64,000 bases of DNA, from NCBI RefSeq assembly GCF_008365295.1, contig NZ_CP043505.1, positions 2,108,001 through 2,172,000 on the forward strand. Direction: 5' to 3'. The notes beneath the pieces were generated by a model. It was not told the DNA's origin, searched no databases, and saw nothing but the letters and a program-made list of their open reading frames with translations. Shown here piece after piece: positions 49,713-58,012 of this stretch. Every line of letters begins with the position of its first letter. Positions within the stretch are counted from its first letter, which is position 1. Source of the DNA: Agromyces intestinalis (lineage in GTDB: Bacteria; Actinomycetota; Actinomycetes; Actinomycetales; Microbacteriaceae). The position numbers and the translations under genes are program-made.

Positions 49713-51722
49713 TCAGCGGGCGAGAAGCTCCGCGATGCGCGTCGGCACCGTCGAATCCTGCAGCGAGGTGGTGTCGCCGAGCGTGCGACCCTCGGCGAGG
49801 TCGACCAGCAGCCGGCGCATGATCTTGCCCGAGCGGGTCTTCGGCAGGTCGGTGACGAAGACGACATCGCGCGGCTTCGCGATCGGTCCGATGGCGGATG
49901 CCACGTGCGCACGCAGCGCGGCAGCGCGGGCGGATGCTTCGCCCGAGGCATCCGGGTGGCCCTCGACGCCGTCGCCGGCGACCACGAACGCGGCGATCGC
50001 CTCGCCCGTCGTCGCATCCGACACGCCGACCACGCCCGCCTCGGTGACCGACGGGTGCGCGACGAGCGCCGACTCGATCTCGATCGTCGAGAGCCGGTGC
50101 CCCGACACGTTGATGACGTCGTCGACCCGGCCGAGCAGCCACACGTCGCCGTCGGCGTCGAGCTTCGCGCCGTCGCCCGAGAAGAACGAGCCGCGGTGCG
50201 CGAAGCGCTCCCAGTACGACGCGCGGTACCGGTCGGGGTCGCCCCACACCGTGCGCGCCATGCCCGGCCAGGTGCCGTCGACGACGAGGTACCCGCCGCG
50301 TCCGGGCGCGACGTCGGCCCCCTCCTCATCGACGACGCGCGTGCGCAGACCGGGCAGCGCGCGCAGCGACGAACCGGGCTTCAGCGTGTCGACGCCGGGC
50401 AGCGGCGCCTGCACCGCCGCACCCGTCTCGGACTGCCACCACGTGTCGACGATGGGCGCGCGGCCGCCGCCGATCTCGCGGTGGAACCACACCCATGCCT
50501 CGGGGTTGATCGCCTCGCCGACCGAGCCGAGCAGTCGGATGCTCGAGAGGTTCCAGCCGTGCACGCCCGCCGGGAACCACGTCATGAGGCTGCGGATCAG
50601 CGTCGGCGCCGTGTAGTACGTCGTCACCCCGTACCGCTCGATGACCTCGAAGTGCCGGCCCGGGTGCGGGGTGTTCGGCGTGCCCTCGTAGATCACGCTC
50701 GTCACGCCGTTCAGCAGCGGCCCGTAGAGCTCGTAGGTGTGCGCGGTCACCCACGCGAGGTCGGCGGTGCACCAGTACACGTCATCGGGCTTCACATCGA
50801 ACACCGCCCACTGGGTGTACGCGGCGTGCGTCAGATAGCCGCCGGTCGTGTGCACGAGGCCCTTCGGGCGCCCGGTCGTGCCCGACGTGTAGATGATGAA
50901 CAGCGGGTTCTCGGCGTCGAAGAACTCGGGCTCGTGGGTGTCGGGCTGGCGGTCGACGAGCTCGTGCCACCAGACGTCGCGGCCGGGCGTCCACGGGATG
51001 TCGGGCGTCTCGTCGCCCGTGCGCCGGACGACGAGCACATGCTCCACGTGCCCCACGCCCTCGACCGCGGCGTCGGCGGCCGCCTTCACCGGCACCGCCT
51101 GCCCGCGCCGGAACTGGCCGTCGGTCGTCACGAGCAGCTTCGCGCCCGTGTCCTCGACGCGGAACCGCAGCGCCTCGGCCGAGAACCCGCCGAACACGAG
51201 CGAGTGCACCGCGCCGAGCCGCGCGACCGCGAGCGTGACGATCACCGTCTCGAGCAGCACCGGCAGGTAGATCACCACCCGGTCGCCCTGGCCGATGCCG
51301 AGCTCGGTCAGCGCGTTCGCCGCCTTCGCGACCTCGCGCTCGAGCTCGGCGTAGGTCAGCGAGCGGCGGTCGCCGCGCTCGCCCTCGAAGAAGAAGGCGA
51401 CCTTGTCGCCTCGGCCGGATGCCACGTGCCGGTCGACGCAGTTCACGGCCGCGTTCAACCGCCCGCCCGAGAACCAGGTCGCGCCGACGGGCTCATCCGT
51501 TTCTCGAGAAGCGGACGGCACTGGGTGCACCCACGTATGCGCCGTCTGCCACCGCTCGGCCCAGTCGAGCCGCTCGGCCTGTCGCTCCCAGAACGCCACC
51601 GGGTCGGCGGCTGCCTCGGCGTACAGCGCTTCGGCGTCGGCGGCGGTGACGTTCGCGCGCGCCGCGAACTCGGCTGACGGCGCGAATCGCCGGCGCTCGT
51701 CGAGCAAGGTGTCGATGGTCAT
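49713..51722 (-). CDS. acs: Acetyl-CoA synthetase
   Basis: 669 residues from ATG 51722 (AGAGGACGCCC upstream; an in-frame ATG at 51767 is possible). Acs makes acetyl-CoA from acetate, ATP and CoA through acetyl-AMP. Motifs: adenylation P-loop YTSGTTGRPKGLVHTTGG, acetate-pocket VTAHTYELYGPLLNGVTSVI and WWQSETGA, hinge WLLGRVDDVINVSGHRLSTI, and the acetylation-controlled Lys633 in PKTRSGKIMRR. Length and order are normal. Monocistronic, divergent from the antiporter gene. Confidence 0.96.
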   Translation of the reverse strand: MTIDTLLDERRRFAPSAEFAARANVTAADAEALYAEAAADPVAFWERQAERLDWAERWQTAHTWVHPVPSASRETDEPVGATWFSGGRLNAAVNCVDRHVASGRGDKVAFFFEGERGDRRSLTYAELEREVAKAANALTELGIGQGDRVVIYLPVLLETVIVTLAVARLGAVHSLVFGGFSAEALRFRVEDTGAKLLVTTDGQFRRGQAVPVKAAADAAVEGVGHVEHVLVVRRTGDETPDIPWTPGRDVWWHELVDRQPDTHEPEFFDAENPLFIIYTSGTTGRPKGLVHTTGGYLTHAAYTQWAVFDVKPDDVYWCTADLAWVTAHTYELYGPLLNGVTSVIYEGTPNTPHPGRHFEVIERYGVTTYYTAPTLIRSLMTWFPAGVHGWNLSSIRLLGSVGEAINPEAWVWFHREIGGGRAPIVDTWWQSETGAAVQAPLPGVDTLKPGSSLRALPGLRTRVVDEEGADVAPGRGGYLVVDGTWPGMARTVWGDPDRYRASYWERFAHRGSFFSGDGAKLDADGDVWLLGRVDDVINVSGHRLSTIEIESALVAHPSVTEAGVVGVSDATTGEAIAAFVVAGDGVEGHPDASGEASARAAALRAHVASAIGPIAKPRDVVFVTDLPKTRSGKIMRRLLVDLAEGRTLGDTTSLQDSTVPTRIAELLAR

Positions 51723-51965
51723 GGGCGTCCTCTGCGAATCGGTCGCGGCAGCGCCGGCGCGAGACATCCGTACCTTTTCGACGCTAGGCGACCAGCCCGC
51801 CCGAGGTGGGCCCCCGCGTCATGCCCCGTAACCCCGGGCGGTGGCCGAGGAACTCCCGGGTGCGCACCAGGGGCCCGGGTGTGGACGCCGCTTGGTCGCC
51901 GGATTAGCGTGGCGCACATCGCACCGCACTTCGTCGCGTCCGCCCACGTCCTCGAGAGGACCCCC

Positions 51966-53918
51966 ATGTCGGAAGTCACGATCCCCCAGGCCGCCTCGGA
52001 ACCCCCGCCCGAGGAGACCCCACCCCGCCGGTCGTTCGTCGACGCCCTCCGCGAACTCGGGCGCAACCGGACCGGGGCGATCCTGCTGCTGGTGGCGACG
52101 GTCGCCGCCATCGTGTGGGCGAACGCGTCCGCCGGCGGCTACGAGGCCTTCTGGGAGACGCAACTGTCGATCGGGGTCGCCGATCTGCGGCTCGACTTCA
52201 CCCTGCACTCGGTCGTCAACGACGCGCTCATGGCGATGTTCTTCTTCACCGTGGGCCTCGAGGTGCGTCGTGAGTTCGCGATCGGCGAGCTCACCAGTTG
52301 GTCGCGTGCGCTCGTGCCCGTGGCGGCCGCGCTCGCCGGCCTCGCCGTGCCCGCCCTGCTGTACGTGCTCGTCGCGTCGGGCAGCGGCCACGAGCACGCC
52401 TGGGGCATCGTGATCTCGACCGACACGGCGTTCCTCGTCGGTGCCCTCGCACTCGTCGGGCCGAAGGTGCCGGGCCGGCTGCGCGTGTTCCTGCTCGCGC
52501 TCGCCGTCGTCGACGACATCGGAGCGCTGAGCATCATCGCGCTCGTCTACACCCAGGACTTCAATCCGCTGCCGCTCGCGTTCGCGGCGGTCGGCCTCGC
52601 CGGCGTGTACCTCACCCGATACCTTCGCGGCGGCCGGGGGCCCGTCTACGCGACGCTCGCCGTGTTCGTCTGGCTCTGCTTCCTCGCGTCGGGCGTGCAC
52701 CCCACGCTCGCGGGCGTGGCCATCGCACTGCTCGTGCCCGTCTACCGGCCGACCCGCCGCGATGTGGAGCACGCCCTCGAGCTCGCGCGAACCTTCCGCC
52801 AGTCGCCCAACAGCGAGTACGCGCGGCAAGCGGCGAACAGCCTGCGCGAGTCGATCTCGATCAACGAGCGGCTGCAGTCGGCCTGGGATCCGTACATCGC
52901 GTACTTCGTGCTGCCCGTGTTCGCACTGGCGAATGCCGGGGTGCACCTGAGCGGCGAGATCCTGCAAGCCGCCGCGGTCTCCTCGGTGACCTGGGGCATC
53001 CTCGCGGGTCTGGTCGTCGGCAAGTTCGTCGGCGTGTTCGGGTCGACCGCCCTGTTGCGCGCGCTGCGCGTCGGCGAGTTCGGCATGGGGCTCACCACGG
53101 CGCGCATGGCGGGCGGCGCCGCGCTCTGCGGCATCGGCTTCACGATCTCGCTGTTCATCGTCGATCTCGCGATCGACGACCCCGCGGCGCAGAACGAGGC
53201 GCGGGTCGGGGTGCTCGCCGCGTCGGTCGTCGCGTTCCTGCTCGCCACCGTGATCTTCCGGATCTCCGACGCGGTCGCCCCGCAGCAGCGCATCGGAGAG
53301 ACGCTCGCCCGACCGGTGGATCCCGCTCGCGACCACGTGTTCGGGCCCGACGACGCCGAGTACACGATCGTCGAGTACGGCGACTTCCAGTGCCCCTTCT
53401 GCCTGAAGGCCTCGGGGTCGATCCAAGAGGTCCACGAGGTGCTCGGCGACCGACTCCGCTACGCATGGCGGCACGCCCCACTCACCCAGGTGCATCCGAA
53501 CGCGTTGGCGGCGGCCGAGGCATCCGAGGCGGCGGCGCTGCAGGGCCGCTTCTTCGAGATGGAGCGCAGTCTCTTCGCCGACCAGGATCACCTGCTCCCC
53601 GCCGATATCTCGCGGCGTGCCGTCGAGCTCGGTCTCGACGTCGACCGGTTCGAATCCGACCTGACCAGCGCACAGGTCGCGAATCGCGTGCGCGACGACA
53701 TCCTCGATGCCGAGGCGATGGACATCACCTCGACGCCGACGCTGTTCGTCAACGGGCGTAGGCATCGCGGGCCGTTCGACGCGCGATCGCTCATCCGAGC
53801 GCTGCAGGAGACGGCACCGGCTGCGACGGACGCGTCGGACGCGACGGCTGCGACGGCCGGATCCTCGTCGGATCCCGCGTCGCGGCCGGTCGAACGTCGT
53901 TCCGAGGACGTCAGCTGA
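51966..53918 (+). CDS. nhaA: NhaA Na+/H+ antiporter fused to a DsbA-like thioredoxin domain
   Basis: 650 residues from ATG 51966 (GAGAGGACCCCC upstream). Residues about 35-430 are NhaA: FFFTVGLEVRREFAIGELTS, ISTDTAFLVGALALVGPKVP, the ion-binding Asp183-Asp184 in VVDDIGAL (E. coli Asp163/Asp164) and FVLPVFALANAGVHL. Residues about 450-625 are a DsbA/thioredoxin domain with Cys476-Pro-Phe-Cys479 in GDFQCPFCLKASG and the cis-Pro loop TSTPTLFVNGRRHRG. Such fusions are known in actinobacteria and proteobacteria; a redox control of transport or a cell-wall redox role is an inference. The C-terminal 25 residues are Ala/Asp/Ser-rich. Its stop overlaps the convergent ABC permease gene by 8 bp. Confidence 0.93.
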   Translation: MSEVTIPQAASEPPPEETPPRRSFVDALRELGRNRTGAILLLVATVAAIVWANASAGGYEAFWETQLSIGVADLRLDFTLHSVVNDALMAMFFFTVGLEVRREFAIGELTSWSRALVPVAAALAGLAVPALLYVLVASGSGHEHAWGIVISTDTAFLVGALALVGPKVPGRLRVFLLALAVVDDIGALSIIALVYTQDFNPLPLAFAAVGLAGVYLTRYLRGGRGPVYATLAVFVWLCFLASGVHPTLAGVAIALLVPVYRPTRRDVEHALELARTFRQSPNSEYARQAANSLRESISINERLQSAWDPYIAYFVLPVFALANAGVHLSGEILQAAAVSSVTWGILAGLVVGKFVGVFGSTALLRALRVGEFGMGLTTARMAGGAALCGIGFTISLFIVDLAIDDPAAQNEARVGVLAASVVAFLLATVIFRISDAVAPQQRIGETLARPVDPARDHVFGPDDAEYTIVEYGDFQCPFCLKASGSIQEVHEVLGDRLRYAWRHAPLTQVHPNALAAAEASEAAALQGRFFEMERSLFADQDHLLPADISRRAVELGLDVDRFESDLTSAQVANRVRDDILDAEAMDITSTPTLFVNGRRHRGPFDARSLIRALQETAPAATDASDATAATAGSSSDPASRPVERRSEDVS

Positions 53919-54675
53919 GCTTGCGGCGGTAGATCGCGACGGCCCAGGCGTAGGCGACGAGCAGGATGCCGATGAGCCACGCGAGGGCGATCCAGATGTC
54001 GGCGCCCACCGGTTGCTCGGCGAACAGCGCACGGATGGTGTTCACGACGCTCGTCACCGGCTGGTTCTCGGCGAACCAGGCGACCGGCCCCGGCATGGAT
54101 TCGGTCGGCACGAACGCCGAGCTGATGAACGGCAGGAAGATCAGCGGGTAGCTGAACGCGCTCGCACCATCGACGGTCTTCGCCGAAAGCCCCGCGACGA
54201 CCGCGAGCCAGGTCAGCGCGAGGGTGAACAACACCAGGATGCCGACGACCGCGAGCCAGGCTGTGACGGATGCCCCGGTGCGGAACCCCATGATGAACGC
54301 GACGCCGACCACGATCGCGAGGGACGTGAGGTTGGCCACGAGCGAGGTCAGCACGTGGGCCCACAGCACGCTCGACCGGGAGATCGGCATCGACTGGAAC
54401 CGCTCGAAGATGCCGCCCTGCAGGTCGAGGAACAACCGGTATGCGGTGTAGGCCACACCCGAGGCGACGGTGATCAGCAGGATGCCGGGCAGCATGTAGT
54501 CGATGTACGACTGGTCGGTGCCGGTGTTGATCGCCCCACCGAGCACGTACACGAACAGCAGCATCAGCGCGATCGGGGTGACCGCGGTCGTGATGATCGT
54601 GTCGGGGCTGCGCAGGATGTGGGTGAGTGAACGCCCGGTGAGCACCCGGGTGTCGCCGAGGACGTGCGTGGTCAT
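53911..54675 (-). CDS. ABC-2 type efflux permease (DrrB-like)
   Basis: 254 residues with six helices; the DrrB/ABC-2 pattern is seen in RSPDTIITTAVTPIALMLLF, YIDYMLPGILLITVASGVAY, IFERFQSMPISRSSVLWAHV and FLPFISSAFVPTESMPGPVA. Paired with the ATPase encoded upstream (4-bp overlap). Family members export drugs such as daunorubicin; control by PadR suggests induction by a toxic compound. Confidence 0.9.
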   Translation of the reverse strand: MTTHVLGDTRVLTGRSLTHILRSPDTIITTAVTPIALMLLFVYVLGGAINTGTDQSYIDYMLPGILLITVASGVAYTAYRLFLDLQGGIFERFQSMPISRSSVLWAHVLTSLVANLTSLAIVVGVAFIMGFRTGASVTAWLAVVGILVLFTLALTWLAVVAGLSAKTVDGASAFSYPLIFLPFISSAFVPTESMPGPVAWFAENQPVTSVVNTIRALFAEQPVGADIWIALAWLIGILLVAYAWAVAIYRRKLS

Positions 54676-55451
54676 GATGACTCCGTTCCGGTCGGTGCGC
54701 CGACCAGCGCGAGGAAGACCTCTTCGAGCGTCGGCTGCTTCTCGACGTACTCGACCTGGGCGGCCGGGAGGAGCTGCTTGAGCTCGGCGAGCGTGCCGTT
54801 CTGGATGATGGTGCCCTGGTGCAGGATCGCGATGCGGTCGGCGAGTTGCTCGGCCTCGTCGAGGTACTGCGTGGTGAGCAGCACGGTCGTGCCGCCGTCG
54901 GCGAGCGCCCGCACGGTCTGCCAGACCTCGATGCGCGACTGCGGGTCGAGGCCGGTGGTCGGCTCGTCGAGGAAGATGATCGGCGGGTCGCCGATCAGGC
55001 TCATCGCGATGTCGAGTCGGCGGCGCATGCCGCCCGAGTACGTTCCCGCCCGACGCCCGCCCGCTTCGGTGAGCGAGAATCGCGCGAGCAGGTCGTCGGC
55101 GATCGCGCCCGGCTGCGTCAGGTGGCGGAGCTTCGCGACCAGCACGAGGTTCTCGCGGCCGGTGAGCACCTCGTCGACCGCGGCGAACTGCCCGGTCAGG
55201 CTGATCGACTCGCGCACGTCGCCGGGCTTCTCGGCCACGTCGAAGCCGTGCACCGTCGCGGTGCCCGCGTCGGCCTTCAGCAGCGTCGACAGGATGCGCA
55301 CGAGCGTCGTCTTGCCGGCCCCGTTCGAGCCCAGCAGGGCGAGGATCGAGCCGGATGCGACGTCGAAGTCGACGCCCCGCAGTACGTGCAGGTCCTTGAA
55401 CGACTTCTCGATGCCGCGCACGTGGATCGCCGGTTGGAGTGCGGTGTTCAC
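54672..55451 (-). CDS. ABC transporter ATPase (DrrA-like)
   Basis: 259 residues, shorter than DrrA (about 330) but with all motifs: Walker A GSNGAGKTT, Q-loop SLTGQFAAVDEVLTGRENLV (the AVDEVLTG variant typical of DrrA), signature YSGGMRRR, Walker B PIIFLDEPTTGLDP, and TTQYLDEAEQLADRI. Third gene of the PadR-DUF1048-ATPase-permease operon, 31 bp after the DUF1048 gene. Confidence 0.92.
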   Translation of the reverse strand: MNTALQPAIHVRGIEKSFKDLHVLRGVDFDVASGSILALLGSNGAGKTTLVRILSTLLKADAGTATVHGFDVAEKPGDVRESISLTGQFAAVDEVLTGRENLVLVAKLRHLTQPGAIADDLLARFSLTEAGGRRAGTYSGGMRRRLDIAMSLIGDPPIIFLDEPTTGLDPQSRIEVWQTVRALADGGTTVLLTTQYLDEAEQLADRIAILHQGTIIQNGTLAELKQLLPAAQVEYVEKQPTLEEVFLALVGAPTGTESS

Positions 55452-55482
55452 GGTGGTTCCCTCCCGCCGAGGCCAGCGGGCC

Positions 55483-55848
55483 TCAGTTCTCGTCTGCGGT
55501 GGCCTCGCCGATCGCGTCGGTGAGGCGCTGCTTCTCTTTGTTCCGCCATTGCCCGTCGGCGTAGTTCGCGAGGAACGTCTCGGCGAACTCCACGGGGTCG
55601 TCGCCGACGATCGCGCTGACGGGCGTGCCGTCGGCGGCGGCCTGCTCGAAGAGCGTGGCCAGGTCGTCGAACATCTTGAGCATCACGTCGGCCTTCACGA
55701 CGCCGCCCGAGTAGATGACGTAGCGGTCGAGCGCCTGGGCGGCGGTGCGGTATTTGCCGGGCAGCGCCTCGAGGCGAGCCTTGTACTGCTTGTACTGCTT
55801 CTTGTCGTCGAGCGATCCGGTGATCGTCTCGATCCACTTCGCGGCCAT
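55483..55848 (-). CDS. DUF1048 family protein
   Basis: 121 residues, all-helical. GSLDDKKQYKQYKARLEALP followed by YRTAAQALDRYVIYSGGVVK and VEFAETFLANYADGQWRNKE match DUF1048, small proteins encoded almost always after a padR gene and before an ABC transporter. They are thought to act as accessory or regulatory subunits of such operons. One base separates its start from the PadR stop. Confidence 0.9.
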   Translation of the reverse strand: MAAKWIETITGSLDDKKQYKQYKARLEALPGKYRTAAQALDRYVIYSGGVVKADVMLKMFDDLATLFEQAAADGTPVSAIVGDDPVEFAETFLANYADGQWRNKEKQRLTDAIGEATADEN

Positions 55849-55849
55849 G

Positions 55850-56179
55850 TCAGTTTCCCTTCGTGTGGAGCTCTTCGATCCGGTCTGCGAGAAAGCTCCA
55901 GGTCCTCCAGAACTCATCGAGGTCTTCCCGACCCCGGGGGTTGAGCGAGTACACCTTGCGCGGCGGCCCCTTCTCGGAGGGGACCTTCTCGACATCGACG
56001 AGTCCCCGCTGCTCGATGCGTACCAGCAGCGCGTAGATGGTGCCCTCGGCGATCTCGGTGAACCCCTGCTCGCGAAGTCGCGCGGTGATCTCGTACCCGT
56101 ATGCGGGCTGCCCCGCGATCAGCGCGAGCACGATGCCCTCCAAGGTGCCCTTCAGCATCTCGGTCATCTGCTTGCCCAT
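55850..56179 (-). CDS. PadR-family transcriptional regulator
   Basis: 109 residues: winged helix GTLEGIVLALIAGQPAYGYE, ITARLREQGFTEIAEGTIYA, RIEQRGLVDVEKVPSEKGPP and KVYSLNPRGREDLDEFWRTW, the full PadR signature. First gene of the operon; binds, by analogy, an operator in its own promoter and is released by the drug that the pump exports. ATG 56179 or 56167 (MTEMLKG) may be used. Confidence 0.92.
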   Translation of the reverse strand: MGKQMTEMLKGTLEGIVLALIAGQPAYGYEITARLREQGFTEIAEGTIYALLVRIEQRGLVDVEKVPSEKGPPRKVYSLNPRGREDLDEFWRTWSFLADRIEELHTKGN

Positions 56180-56202
56180 GAGACCCCCGCTCTGCTAGTC
56201 GG

Positions 56203-56253
56203 TGTTGCTGAGTACTGGTACATAGTAAGCATGAGTACTAGTAGATAGCAACA
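56203..56253. promoter_or_regulatory. Probable PadR operator and promoter
   Basis: TGTTGCT (56203-56209) is inverted as AGCAACA (56247-56253), and two AGTACT hexamers lie inside at 56211-56216 and 56234-56239. An A/T-rich island in GC-rich DNA, 24-74 bp upstream of padR, it has the paired half-site layout of PadR operators. Confidence 0.65.
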
Positions 56254-56266
56254 CTGAATACCCCGC

Positions 56267-56307
56267 CGCGCCACTTCGTCAGGGTCTGCGCCAGCCGAAG
56301 TGGCGCG
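56267..56307. repeat. 41-bp inverted repeat CGCGCCACTTCG with adjacent tandem repeat
   Basis: CGCGCCACTTCG (56267-56278) and CGAAGTGGCGCG (56296-56307) pair perfectly; a third, altered copy CGAGGTGGCGCA is at 56316. At 56357-56390 follows a tandem of a 14-bp unit GCGGGTGCGGTCAG (2.4 copies). The block takes the place where the HTH region of the TetR relic would be. Confidence 0.65.
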
Positions 56308-56396
56308 GGTGTCGTCGAGGTGGCGCAGCGGGAATGTGTCGGCGGCGCGAGGGCAGGCGGGTGCGGTCAGGCGGGTGCGGTCAGGCGGGTGAGGGC

Positions 56397-56768
56397 GAGC
56401 CGCCGCGGCTTCCCGACACCGGCGACCTTCGGGCCGACCTGACGCTGGTGCTGCGCGCGACCGCCACCGAGTTGAACAATCCGCAGCTTGCGGAGCCGAT
56501 GCGTGCGCTGGCCACCGAGATCGCGCACGATGAGACCCTCGCCGCCGCGTACCACGAGCGGCTCGACGCGCCCCTGCGCGAGGCGAAGCGGCAGCGCCTG
56601 CGCAGCGCGCAAGCGGCAGGCGAACTGGCGGCCGACCTCGACCTCGAGGTGGCGATCGACCTGATCTGGGGGCCCGTGCTCAACCGGTGGCTCCAGCGCA
56701 GCGGTCCGCTCGACGATGCCCACCTCGACGCGCTCATCGGCACCGCGCTCAACGGCCTGCGCCCCTGA
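56397..56768 (+). pseudogene. TetR-family regulator relic without its DNA-binding domain
   Basis: About 120 codons remain. LPDTGDLRADLTLVLRATAT, NPQLAEPMRALATEIAHDET, YHERLDAPLREAKRQRLRSA and the terminal DLDLEVAIDLIWGPVLNRWL match the C-terminal ligand-binding half of TetR/AcrR regulators. The 50-60 residue helix-turn-helix half that should precede is missing; upstream is an inverted repeat plus tandem repeat and no homologous start. An open frame from 56334 would give only Arg/Gly-rich residues. A deletion linked to the repeat is the simplest explanation, but a small ligand-binding protein cannot be fully excluded. Confidence 0.7.
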
Positions 56769-56994
56769 CGCCGAGCCGCCAACCGCCGCCCCCGCCCCGG
56801 CCCCGCCGCCCCCCGCGAACCCGCGAACTGCCGGCCCCCGTCCCCCGGCTGCGCCGCTTCGGGCGACTCCGCGCCATCCGACCTGGCGCGGAGGACGCGC
56901 AACTGGCGCAGAGCCGAGCCCGAAGCCCGGGTGGGCGCGCGTGCAGGTTGGGGCGGGTGGCTCAGTGGGCGGATGGCTCAGGGGGCGGGAGGGC

Positions 56995-58002
56995 TCACGC
57001 CCAGCGCTTGATCGCCCACTTCTCGAACAGTCCGACGAGCGCGTCGGTGAGCTTGCCGAGGATCGCGAGCAGGATGATCGCGAGGAAGATCCGGTCGATG
57101 CGGCCGTTGTTGCCCGAGTCCACGAGCAGGAACCCGAGCCCCATCGAACTCGCGATGAGTTCGGCCGCCACGAGGAACAGCCACGCCTGAGCGAGCGCGA
57201 GCCGCAGCGCCGACACGACCGAGGGTACGACGGCCGGCAGTTGCACCGCCGTGAACAGGCGCACCCCGCGCAGACCGAACGCGCGCCCGGCCTCGAAGAG
57301 CTGCCGGTCGACGTGCCGCAGCGCGGCCGCCACGATCGTGTAGACGGGGAAGAACGCGCCGATCGCGATGAGGATGATCTTCGACTCTTCGCCGATCTTG
57401 AACCAGAGGATGAGCAGCGGCACCCACGCGAGCGACGGCACGGCGCGGATCGCGCCGAGTGTCGGCGAGAGCAGGATGTCGCCGAGCTTCGAGAGCCCCA
57501 CGATCGCGCCGGCCGCGAGCCCGATGGCAGCGCCGAACGCGAACCCGATGAACACGCGCTGCGTCGAGATCGCGACGTAGAGTCCGAGCAGGCCGCGCTG
57601 CGCGAGGTCGACGGCGGCGAGCCACACCATCTCGGGGCTCGGCAGCTGCGACACGGGCACCGCGCCCGAGGTCGACACGACCTGCCACGTGATGAGCAGC
57701 ACGATCGGGATCAGCGCGCCGCCGACGATGCGGAACCAGCGACGGTCGACGAGTCGACGGCGTGCGCCCGGCGCCGAGGTGACGGATGCCTCGCCGCCCG
57801 GCCGGCCGATGCCCGATCCGGGCAGCCGCTCGGGTCGGTCGATGCCCGACGCCCCGAGTTCGCCCGCAGTCGCGACCGCGAGCCCCCCGTCGACCACGGG
57901 CGAACGGAACTGCCGGTCGACCGAGGTCACCGAGGCATCCGCCCGCTCGTGGCCGGGCGAGGCCGGCTCGCCGGTGCGCGTTCCGCGCGAGGCATCCGTC
58001 AT
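56995..58002 (-). CDS. Sulfonate/nitrate/taurine-type ABC transporter permease (SsuC-like)
   Basis: 335 residues. The first about 85 residues are a non-conserved charged tail (repeated GGATGCCTC-coded DAS). Then six helices; the family EAA-like loop is GRAFGLRGVRLFTAVQLPAV, with GAIVGLSKLGDILLSPTLGA and IRAVPSLAWVPLLILWFKIG before it and ELIASSMGLGFLLVDSGNNG after it. Third gene of the leftward operon ATPase - binding protein - permease. 10 bp separate it from the binding-protein gene. Confidence 0.9.
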   Translation of the reverse strand: MTDASRGTRTGEPASPGHERADASVTSVDRQFRSPVVDGGLAVATAGELGASGIDRPERLPGSGIGRPGGEASVTSAPGARRRLVDRRWFRIVGGALIPIVLLITWQVVSTSGAVPVSQLPSPEMVWLAAVDLAQRGLLGLYVAISTQRVFIGFAFGAAIGLAAGAIVGLSKLGDILLSPTLGAIRAVPSLAWVPLLILWFKIGEESKIILIAIGAFFPVYTIVAAALRHVDRQLFEAGRAFGLRGVRLFTAVQLPAVVPSVVSALRLALAQAWLFLVAAELIASSMGLGFLLVDSGNNGRIDRIFLAIILLAILGKLTDALVGLFEKWAIKRWA

Positions 58003-58012
58003 CTGCGCAGCC

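Noticed and set aside
48455-49822. Repeat protein with 32-residue repeats on the + strand (and similar frames on the - strand)
   Set aside because: Frames stay open only because the 96-bp period is a multiple of three in GC-rich DNA; they overlap the deacetylase and acs genes and have no start signals.
56769-56994. Gene in the C-rich region after the TetR relic
   Set aside because: Only Pro/Arg low-complexity frames without ribosome site or homology; treated as non-coding.
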